Below, in pieces: positions 57,549-64,000 of a stretch of DNA of 64,000 nucleotides. Each line of letters starts with the position of its first letter. The stretch's first letter is position 1. A program made the position numbers and the translations under genes. This DNA comes from an uncultured Eubacteriales bacterium. GTDB lineage: Bacteria; Bacillota; Clostridia; TANB77; CAG-508. The notes below the pieces were generated by a model, which saw nothing but the letters and a program-made list of their open reading frames with translations, ran no database searches and was not told the DNA's origin. The stretch is from positions 62,001 through 126,000 of the forward strand of contig CASEIV010000009.1 of NCBI GenBank assembly GCA_949288175.1, in the 5' to 3' direction.

Positions 57549-59069
57549 TTGAGTAGAGGAAAAAGATATGAGGAACGAAAGTTAAATAAGAAAAAAGTAT
57601 TTGCAGTCATTTTAGCAATTGTTGTGATTATAATGTCTGTATTTATCATAAGAGGGATTTTTCAAAAAGAAAGTAGTAGAGGAGAAATTGCTAGCAAAAC
57701 ATATTTTTCAGCATATAAAGACAATAAATGGGGAGTCATTGATGAAAATGGTGATACAGTCATAGAGCCTTCATATGAAGAAATGATTATTATTCCAGAT
57801 AATAAAACAGACATCTTCCTTTGTACATATGATGTAAATTATGACACAGGAGAATATTCAACCAAAGCTTTAAATAGTGAAAACCAAGAGATTTTTACAG
57901 ATTATACAAAAATAGAAGCGATTAGTAATCATGATGAAAACAACAATTTATGGTATGAGGATAATGTATTAAAAGTTCAGAAAGATGGAAAATGGGGAAC
58001 TATTAATTATGAGGGAGAAACCATATTAAATACAGAATATGAAAGTATAGAAGCAATATCAGGGGTAGAAAATGCTTTATTAGTACAAAAAGATGGAAAA
58101 TATGGTGTGGCAGATAGAGAAGGAAGAATCATTTTAGATACCAATTATACAGAGATTACAAATTTAGGAAAAACAAATAGAGATGCTTATATTGTAAAAG
58201 ATGACACAGGATTATATGGGATTGTAGATTCTTCTAAAAAAGTCATCTTACAAAATCAATATCAAGAAATTGAAAAAGTATATGGAAATGATTTATATGT
58301 AGTAACAAAAGATGGAAGTCAAAAAGTAGTAAATGCAAATGGAGAAGAGCTTTTAACACAAGGATTTGAACAAATATCAGCTATATTAAAAACAAAAGAT
58401 CAAGGCGTGATTTATATTTCGAATGGGAAATACGGTGTTATGAGCTTAACAGGAGAAGTTTTGATAGAAGCACAATATGATAATCTAGTAGAAGCAAAAG
58501 CCAATATCTTTATTGCAACAAAAGGAGAAACACAAGGAATTGTGGATATAGAAAATACAGAAAAAGTACCATTTACTTATCAAACGATTACCTATAATGA
58601 AACAGGAGATATTTATATTGCAGAAGATGAGAGTTTCAATAGTAACATTTTAAATAGTAATTTTGATGTGCAACAAACTGGGATTTTAATTGAAATGAAT
58701 ACAGATGAAGGATATTTTGAGTTAAGACAAGATGAGGAATATAAATATTATAATTTTAGATTTGAAGAAAGAAATAAAACAGAAATTTTAAGTAACAATA
58801 CATTATATTTAGATAAAAAGGATAACCTATATGGTTATGTAGACAAAGATGGAAATGTTGTGGTAGAATATATGTATGATGATGCAACAGAGCAAAATGA
58901 ATATGGATTTGCAGCAGTAAAAAAAGACGGAAAATGGGGTGCAATCAATAATAAAGGAGAGGTAGTACAAGAACCGATATATAATTTAGATGACTATTTA
59001 ATCATTGATTTTATTGGAAAATGGCATTTAGGAAAAGATTTAAATATGAATTATTACAATCAAGAGTAA
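57549..59069 (+). CDS. WG-repeat protein with N-terminal membrane anchor
   Basis: The protein has 506 residues. TTG at 57549 sits eight bases after AGGAGG. One membrane helix lies at about 16-36 (VFAVILAIVVIIMSVFIIRG) after a basic N-terminus, so the rest is outside the cell. At least eight WG repeats are visible: DNKWGVIDENGDTVIEPSYE, DGKWGTINYEGETIL, DGKYGVADREGRIIL, TGLYGIVDSSKKVIL, NGKYGVMSLTGEVLI, DNLYGYVDKDGNVVV and DGKWGAINNKGEVVQ among them. They should form a beta-propeller-like fold. WG proteins are common in Clostridia envelopes; their ligands are unknown. Confidence 0.85.
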   Translation: MSRGKRYEERKLNKKKVFAVILAIVVIIMSVFIIRGIFQKESSRGEIASKTYFSAYKDNKWGVIDENGDTVIEPSYEEMIIIPDNKTDIFLCTYDVNYDTGEYSTKALNSENQEIFTDYTKIEAISNHDENNNLWYEDNVLKVQKDGKWGTINYEGETILNTEYESIEAISGVENALLVQKDGKYGVADREGRIILDTNYTEITNLGKTNRDAYIVKDDTGLYGIVDSSKKVILQNQYQEIEKVYGNDLYVVTKDGSQKVVNANGEELLTQGFEQISAILKTKDQGVIYISNGKYGVMSLTGEVLIEAQYDNLVEAKANIFIATKGETQGIVDIENTEKVPFTYQTITYNETGDIYIAEDESFNSNILNSNFDVQQTGILIEMNTDEGYFELRQDEEYKYYNFRFEERNKTEILSNNTLYLDKKDNLYGYVDKDGNVVVEYMYDDATEQNEYGFAAVKKDGKWGAINNKGEVVQEPIYNLDDYLIIDFIGKWHLGKDLNMNYYNQE

Positions 59070-59182
59070 AGACTTGTTAATGAAATCTAATTTTCATTTT
59101 ATTTGACCGTCAAATTTTAAAAAGGGTATGTGCCAAAGATTTAACATAAAGAGAATTAATTTTAATAAAAAAGGTGATAAGC

Positions 59183-60415
59183 ATGGAACTAAAGATAAAC
59201 TATCAATACACATATTTTATACATCCTTTTGTTGTAAAACAAAAGAAATATCAAAAATATATATTACGATTATTAAAAGATAAAAATTGTAAATTAAAAA
59301 GATTTGAAAAGGAAAAGGATTTAAGATTATATAAATATTTTACACCAAAAACAAGAGATTTTCTGTTTTCAACTTTTAGTTTTACAAATGCAAAATATAC
59401 CAAATTTAAAGAAATGCCAATAGAAACACAAGCAGCAGTACTTTCTAAATATCCTTGCAGTATATTTGAGTATACAATAAAAAATGATATTCAAGGAAAA
59501 GCAGGAGATGGAAAAGGTATATTCTTTAAAATACGAAAAATGGAAATTATTTGTTTTCAAACAGGAATCTGTTTTTTGTGTATGAAAACAAATATTGAAG
59601 ATAATCCAACTTTTTCAGATGTATTGAATTTTAATTACAAATTTAGAGATATTCAGCAAGATAATCGAACATTAAATAATTATGATAAGATTAATATTCA
59701 AACAGATAGTTTTGCAAATATCGATAAACTTACGGATTTTATAAAAAATATTACAGGCTCAAATGTAGAAGCAATTAAATTAGATATTAATACAGAGCGA
59801 TTTTTAACATATTCTTATGTATGTATAGATCAATTAGGATGGAATCTGGACAATCCATTTGAAAACATTGAGAATAGCTTTATAAAATTTGTTAGATTCT
59901 TGCCTGCTGATGACTCAACAAGTTTAAGAGAAGATGATATGTTATCATTATCAAAATGGAAATACACAAAAATGGGCATTACAAAATATGGTGTTACTTT
60001 GTTTTCATCATCAATTGATATTAATAATTATACGATTTTGCCAAATGAATTTGAGCAACAATATTTATATACATATATATTTGAACTATATAAGAAAATT
60101 TATTTGAAAAAACTAAGTCTAGAATTTAAACATTCAACAAAAATGAAAAAAGTAAGAAAAGAATTTATACATTTTACAAAAAATATATGGATTCAAGAGG
60201 TAACAGAAGATGAAACTGGTGCAATGTTTGACCATAAAGTAAAAGAGATGCTAGGATTAGAACAATTGTATCGTGAAGTGAAAAATGAATATGATGTATT
60301 ATACAAAGAATTAAATATTGAAAGAAACAAGAATATAACCATTGCCATTTCGGTTATTTTAATTGCTTCATTAGTGTTTAATATATTGAATTTTGTATTG
60401 TTATCAAAATATTAG
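59183..60415 (+). CDS. Unknown protein with a C-terminal membrane anchor
   Basis: The protein has 410 residues. I use ATG at 59183 after AAGGTGAT. The bulk is a soluble, probably cytoplasmic domain of mixed alpha/beta type (INYQYTYFIHPFVVKQKKYQ, CLMKTNIEDNP-like region FLCMKTNIEDNPTFSDVLNF, TSLREDDMLSLSKWKYTKMG). A helical region (VKEMLGLEQLYREVKNEYDV) leads into one membrane helix at about 385-407, giving a tail-anchored form. The helical stalk plus single helix slightly recalls CorA, but the Gly-Met-Asn motif is absent. I do not recognise the family. Confidence 0.55.
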   Translation: MELKINYQYTYFIHPFVVKQKKYQKYILRLLKDKNCKLKRFEKEKDLRLYKYFTPKTRDFLFSTFSFTNAKYTKFKEMPIETQAAVLSKYPCSIFEYTIKNDIQGKAGDGKGIFFKIRKMEIICFQTGICFLCMKTNIEDNPTFSDVLNFNYKFRDIQQDNRTLNNYDKINIQTDSFANIDKLTDFIKNITGSNVEAIKLDINTERFLTYSYVCIDQLGWNLDNPFENIENSFIKFVRFLPADDSTSLREDDMLSLSKWKYTKMGITKYGVTLFSSSIDINNYTILPNEFEQQYLYTYIFELYKKIYLKKLSLEFKHSTKMKKVRKEFIHFTKNIWIQEVTEDETGAMFDHKVKEMLGLEQLYREVKNEYDVLYKELNIERNKNITIAISVILIASLVFNILNFVLLSKY

Positions 60416-60467
60416 GGAGCATTGGGACCAGGTCTATTTAGCCCCATGGTATTTAGGTATAAGTGGT

Positions 60468-60680
60468 TAGAGCCCGATGATATATAAAATATTTTTTGAG
60501 TTTTCCTGCTCATTTCATTCAAAAAGAACTCATAAGACTTTTTCATGAGCCTCTTTCACTCAGACCCTCTCGTAAACTCGAGTACCGTGAACATCCCTCA
60601 TTCGAAAGCCTAATGAGTTCTATTTTTCATTCCAATCAAACGTCAAACTTAAAAAATATTTTATATATTATCGGGCTCTA
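60468..60680. repeat. Long inverted-repeat element F upstream of acpS
   Basis: The arms 60468-60503 and 60645-60680 are complementary over 36 bp with two G-U-type differences. Inside, agaactcat pairs with atgagttct. The right half contains cattccaatcaaac, similar to ctccaatcgcattc of A and C. A 61-codon open frame inside has no ribosome binding site and only reflects the repeat. No gene lies in the 330-base gap. Confidence 0.82.
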
Positions 60681-60747
60681 GCTATTTATTACAATGGAAT
60701 GGTTTTAGAAAATTAGTTTTTGATAAAAAAAGAAAAGGAAGAATAGT

Positions 60748-61122
60748 ATGAAAATCAGTTGTGGAACAGATATTATAGAAATTAAGCGAATCAAAGAAAG
60801 TATAGAAGAATTAGGAACAAAATTTTTAGAACGTGTTTATACAGACAAAGAAATTGCATATTGCGAAAGTAAAAATAATCAGAAATATCAGCATTATGCT
60901 GCTAGATTTGCAGCAAAGGAAGCAGTATTTAAAGCCATTTCAAGTAGATTAAAGAATAAATATGATATTGGTTGGAAAGATATGGAAGTTATTAATGATG
61001 AAAATGGAAGACCACATGCGAGTTTGTTAAATATAGAAATACAAGAAATAGAAGAGATGGATATTAGCATTTCACATTGTAAAGAATATGCCACAGCAAA
61101 TGTAGTAGTGGTGTGGAAATAG
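60748..61122 (+). CDS. acpS: Holo-[acyl-carrier-protein] synthase
   Basis: The protein has 124 residues, the standard AcpS length. It moves the 4'-phosphopantetheine arm from CoA to acyl carrier protein. The metal-binding motifs are present: GTDIIEIKRI (Asp8) and RFAAKEAVFKAI (Glu near 57), and SISHCKEYATANVVV at the C-terminus. ATG follows GGAAGAAT. tatD starts 62 bases later, past a hairpin. Confidence 0.94.
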   Translation: MKISCGTDIIEIKRIKESIEELGTKFLERVYTDKEIAYCESKNNQKYQHYAARFAAKEAVFKAISSRLKNKYDIGWKDMEVINDENGRPHASLLNIEIQEIEEMDISISHCKEYATANVVVVWK

Positions 61123-61127
61123 ATTTC

Positions 61128-61160
61128 ATGTCGCATAAGGATCTGATCCCTATGCGACAT
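61128..61160 (+). terminator. Hairpin between acpS and tatD
   Basis: atgtcgcata (61128-61137) pairs with tatgcgacat (61151-61160), followed by only four T, so leaky termination is likely. Confidence 0.6.
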
Positions 61161-61183
61161 TTTATGAAGGAGGTAGAAAGAAA

Positions 61184-61978
61184 ATGGAGTTTTTTGATAG
61201 TCATTGCCATTTAGATGATGAAAGATTTGATGAAGATAGAGAAAAGCTAATTGCAGAAATAAAAAAAGCGAATATTACAAAGTTTGTTTCAGCAGGATAT
61301 AGTTTAGAAGGTTCTATAAAAGGTGTTGCATTATCAAAAACATATGATTATATATATACCACTTGTGGGATTTCTCCCAATGATATTCCACAAATTGAAG
61401 AAGAATTGTGGAAAGATATAGAGAAAATAAAAGAACTAGTGAAAGATAATATAAAAGATAAGAAAATTGTGGCAATTGGAGAAATTGGATTAGATTATTA
61501 TTGGGAAAAGGATTTACAAAAAAGAGAATTACAAAAGCAAGCCTTTATAAAACAAATAGAAATGGCAAATGCATTTGATTTACCAATTGTGATACATACA
61601 AGAGAAGCTATTATGGATACACTGGAGATTTTAAAAAGTCATACAGTGAATAAAAATGGTGTTTTTCACTGTTGTCCATTAAATAGAGAATTAGTAAAAG
61701 AGGCATTAAAGCTTGGTTTTTATATTTCTTTTGCTGGACCAGTTACGTTTAAAAATTCTAAAAATGCAAATGAAATTATCGAGATGGTTCCGAACGACAA
61801 AATGTTAATTGAAACAGATAGTCCATATTTGGCACCAGAACCAGTTAGAGGAACTAGAAATGATCCAAGAAATGTGAAACATATTGCACAGAAAATAGCG
61901 GATGTAAAAGGAATTTCATTAGAAGAAATAGCTAAGTTGACATATAATAATGCGAAAAAAATCTTTGCGATTATTTGA
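61184..61978 (+). CDS. tatD: TatD family metal-dependent hydrolase (DNase)
   Basis: The protein has 264 residues. The metal motifs of the family are all present: FFDSHCHLDD at the N-terminus, AIGEIGLDYYW, PIVIHTREA, GVFHCCP and LIETDSPYLAP. TatD-type enzymes are 3'-5' exonucleases or general phosphoesterases. ATG follows AAGGAGG. The C-terminal codons also form the left arm of the terminator. Confidence 0.93.
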   Translation: MEFFDSHCHLDDERFDEDREKLIAEIKKANITKFVSAGYSLEGSIKGVALSKTYDYIYTTCGISPNDIPQIEEELWKDIEKIKELVKDNIKDKKIVAIGEIGLDYYWEKDLQKRELQKQAFIKQIEMANAFDLPIVIHTREAIMDTLEILKSHTVNKNGVFHCCPLNRELVKEALKLGFYISFAGPVTFKNSKNANEIIEMVPNDKMLIETDSPYLAPEPVRGTRNDPRNVKHIAQKIADVKGISLEEIAKLTYNNAKKIFAII

Positions 61979-62003
61979 TAATTTTCAAGTAATCGCAAAG
62001 ATT
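61960..62003. terminator. Bidirectional terminator made from the tatD 3' end
   Basis: aatctttgcgattatttga (last tatD codons and stop) pairs with tcaagtaatcgcaaagatt, one mismatch, then tttagta. The convergent htpX stop codon starts directly after it. Confidence 0.82.
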
Positions 62004-62909
62004 TTAGTATTTTAAGTTTCGTAAAGCTTCAATTCTATCAGCAGTACTAGGATGTGTTGACCATATATTTGTACTTCTTTTTTTACCATTTTTAGCGTTT
62101 TTCTTAAATGGATTAATAATATACATATTGGCAGTTGCATTATTTGCAGTCTCTAGTTGATTTTGGTCATTTTCTAGTTTTTCCAAAGCAGAAATTAAAC
62201 CATCTGGATTACGTGTGAATTCTACTGCTGTACTATCTGCTAAAAATTCTCTTTTTCTAGATAAAGCAAGTTGCATTAAAGAACCAAAGATAGGTGATAA
62301 TATAAGAAATACTAATCCAATTAACATTAAAATACCATTTGCTTTACTATCACTATCGTTATCTTTCATTCCGCCCCAGAATAATGCACGAGAAAATAAA
62401 TCAGATAGCATAACAATAAACCCTACCATAACAGAAACAACACAACTTAAACGAATATCATAATTTTTAATGTGACTCATTTCATGAGCAATAACGCCTT
62501 CCAATTCATAATAATTTAGTTTTTCTAAAAGCCCTGTTGTTACACAAATAACAGCATTTTGTGGATTTCTACCAGTTGCAAAAGCATTGGGTTGAACGTC
62601 TTCTACAACATAAAGCCTAGGTTTGTTGGGAAGACCTGCTGTTACCATTAAAGCATCTAAAATATTAACTAATTTTTGATCTTCTTCCTTGGTAGCAGGT
62701 CTTGCTTTATTTAGTGATAATACAATTTTGTCACTATAATAATAAGAAGCCCAAGCAGAAGCAATAGAAAAGATTAAAGCAATTACAATAGACATCGTTC
62801 CTAATCTTAATGCATGACAAATGTAATAAACAATTAGAGTAATAACTAAAATAAAGATACCTATAATAATTCCAGATTCGAATTTATTTTTTTTACTAGT
62901 TTCAAACAT
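62004..62909 (-). CDS. htpX: HtpX-like membrane zinc metalloprotease
   Basis: The protein has 301 residues; ATG at 62909 sits behind AGAAAGG. Two membrane helices lie near the N-terminus (IIIGIFILVITLIVYYICHA and the next), and two more after the catalytic site. The zinc motif is HEMSHIKN, preceded by NAFATGRNPQNAVICVTTGL and followed by the Glu ligand region REFLADSTAVEFTRNP. HtpX degrades misfolded membrane proteins under stress. lemA is directly upstream, the usual pairing. Confidence 0.93.
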   Translation of the reverse strand: MFETSKKNKFESGIIIGIFILVITLIVYYICHALRLGTMSIVIALIFSIASAWASYYYSDKIVLSLNKARPATKEEDQKLVNILDALMVTAGLPNKPRLYVVEDVQPNAFATGRNPQNAVICVTTGLLEKLNYYELEGVIAHEMSHIKNYDIRLSCVVSVMVGFIVMLSDLFSRALFWGGMKDNDSDSKANGILMLIGLVFLILSPIFGSLMQLALSRKREFLADSTAVEFTRNPDGLISALEKLENDQNQLETANNATANMYIINPFKKNAKNGKKRSTNIWSTHPSTADRIEALRNLKY

Positions 62910-63070
62910 AATATTTAAACCTTTCTTTAAAAAATATATAAACAATTTATTCTTTAGGAAATCCATATAAATAAATCTTAAAATTTGTTTTTTTAAAGCT
63001 GGCTAATTTGTTGCATACTTTATATAGAAAACCTAATATATTAGTAAGTAAAAGTTATTTTTTTATATAA

Positions 63071-63101
63071 TAAAAAGGGAAAAGGTAATCCCCAATCCCT
63101 T
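63071..63101 (-). terminator. Probable terminator of lemA
   Basis: On the minus strand aaggga and tcccttt close a G-rich loop and are followed by TTTTTAT, 16 bases after the lemA stop. Read-through to htpX is possible. Confidence 0.5.
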
Positions 63102-63116
63102 CTTATATGATTTATA

Positions 63117-63674
63117 TTATTTTCCAAAATCTACTTTAACATTTTTTCTAGCTTCTTCACTTTCAGCTTCAAATAAATCACGAGCTTTAAAATTAAACAT
63201 GCTAGCAATAATGTTAGATGGGAAAACTTCTAATTTTGTGTTATACATTGTTACAGTATCATTATAGAATTGTCTAGAAAAAGAAATTTTGTTTTCTGTA
63301 TTTCTAAGCTCTTCTGATAATTCTGAGAAATTTTGATTTGCTTTTAATTCTGGATAACCTTCAGATACTGCCATAATGGTTTTTAAAGCATTAGATAATT
63401 CATTATCTAATGAGGCTTTTTCAGCAACACTTTCTGTATTAGCCCATGAAGTTCTAAGTTCTGCAATTTTTTCAAAGGTTTCAGATTCATGAGTCATATA
63501 GCCTTTAACAGTTTCGACAAAATTAGGGATTAAGTCAAATCTTCTTTGTAATTGTACGTCTATTTGGCTCCATGCGTTGTCAACTTTTATTCTTGCTTGA
63601 ACTAAACCATTATACATAGCGATTACAGCTATAACAACAATAATAACAATAGCTAATATAATCCAACCAATCAT
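63117..63674 (-). CDS. lemA: LemA family protein
   Basis: The protein has 185 residues, ATG after AAGGAGG. An N-terminal membrane helix (MIGWIILAIVIIVVIAVIAM) is followed by the LemA helical bundle with YNGLVQARIKVDNAWSQIDV, QLQRRFDLIPNFVETVKGYM, ELRTSW and YPELKANQNFSELSEEL, and the closing FSRQFYNDTVTMYN. LemA proteins often lie next to htpX or TPM-domain genes; their biochemical role is unclear. It is probably the first gene of a lemA-htpX operon. Confidence 0.93.
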   Translation of the reverse strand: MIGWIILAIVIIVVIAVIAMYNGLVQARIKVDNAWSQIDVQLQRRFDLIPNFVETVKGYMTHESETFEKIAELRTSWANTESVAEKASLDNELSNALKTIMAVSEGYPELKANQNFSELSEELRNTENKISFSRQFYNDTVTMYNTKLEVFPSNIIASMFNFKARDLFEAESEEARKNVKVDFGK

Positions 63675-63792
63675 TTATGAATATCCTCCTTAATAAATAT
63701 TATATACAAAACTATCATAGCATATTAATTTATTTTATACAATAAGAATATGATGAAAATGTGAAAAAATGTTGAATTTTCGTTACAGTTCG

Positions 63793-63845
63793 ATTGGTAA
63801 TTCCTTTTATATTTATAAGAAATAAATATAAAAGGAATTACCAAT
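63793..63845. repeat. Perfect 23-bp hairpin upstream of lemA (element H)
   Basis: The arms 63793-63815 and 63823-63845 are exact complements around taagaaa. The preceding gttacagttc (63782-63791) is the same as the outer end of element A. It may be a transcription terminator for a gene beyond the window or a member of the repeat family. Confidence 0.78.
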
Positions 63846-64000
63846 TGAATAAAAACTAATTTTATTTATGCTATCCATTTATAAAAAAATTTAATAAAAA
63901 GGAATATTTTTAAAAAATTTTCATATAGTATAGTATGGACAAAAATAGAACAAATATGAAGGTTTTTTGAATAAAAATTATGCAAATTAAAAGGAAAACA
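63846..64000. other. Right edge, no gene supported
   Basis: This stretch is AT-rich. An atg at about 63980 stays open to the edge but has no convincing ribosome binding site, so I do not call a gene. Confidence 0.5.

Noticed and set aside
60496..60681. 61-codon open frame in element F
   Set aside because: It has no ribosome binding site, lies inside the inverted repeat and has odd composition.
1..64000. tRNA genes, rRNA and riboswitches
   Set aside because: No T-loop with matching acceptor stem, no rRNA motif and no known aptamer core was found in the gaps.

Overview
This is one contiguous chromosomal window from a very AT-rich, endospore-forming Firmicute, most likely an anaerobic Clostridia-type bacterium. 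The evidence is the spore genes (ypeB, an alpha/beta-type SASP, two small coat proteins, spoIIE), AGGAGG-type ribosome binding sites, frequent TTG and GTG starts, and the Clostridia-like order DUF4321-radC-mreBCD-pbp2-minC. No rRNA, tRNA, CRISPR array or intact transposase was seen. The exact lineage cannot be read from the sequence.

Layout. 1-6.1 kb: 3' end of ypeB, a VanW-type wall protein, a SASP, then murF-ddl. 6.3-10.8 kb: a J-domain chaperone and a small operon with two unknown genes, a VirD4/TraG-type ATPase and a small membrane protein. 11.1-17.7 kb: an SbcD-like nuclease with its YhaN-like ATPase, an unknown membrane protein, prfA and an M29 aminopeptidase. 17.9-24.3 kb: a Nudix hydrolase and a tandem guanylate-kinase-like protein (minus strand), a ZIP transporter, a RhuM-family protein and the helicase pcrA. 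24.4-28 kb: a membrane protein, two coat proteins, an M23 endopeptidase and mecA. 28.2-34.8 kb: DUF4321, radC, mreB, mreC, mreD, PBP2 and minC, the elongation/shape cluster. 36-54.3 kb: three giant secreted surface proteins (1646, 1319 and 3011 aa). 54.8-64 kb: spoIIE, a WG-repeat protein, an unknown tail-anchored protein, acpS, tatD, htpX and lemA.

The most striking observation concerns the codon CGG. Checking every CGG triplet (CCG for minus-strand genes) against the reading frames, I found no in-frame CGG in any intact gene of the window (about 18,000 codons by rough estimate). CGG is in frame only four times, at 8751, 22042, 20592 and (minus strand) 19571. Each time it is the exact point where a conserved protein breaks, and each time skipping only the C (reading the next GGN as Gly) restores the family sequence: Walker A of VirD4, Walker A of PcrA, the C-terminus of a ZIP transporter, and the middle of a guanylate-kinase-like domain. 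This suggests that CGG is unassigned here and acts as a +1 frameshift signal. A systematic sequence error or fresh mutations are the alternatives to exclude.

Two other themes stand out. First, many intergenic gaps hold long inverted repeats of about 50-300 bp. Two of them (27.1 and 31.7 kb) share a core of roughly 125 bp in opposite orientation but have unrelated, locus-specific perfect outer arms. Second, the 3011-aa surface protein is a fused second copy of the two-gene cassette just upstream. It keeps a membrane helix and an internal signal-peptide-like segment at the junction, has gained a ricin-type lectin domain, and has lost the Gln half of a probable Cys-Gln thioester domain.
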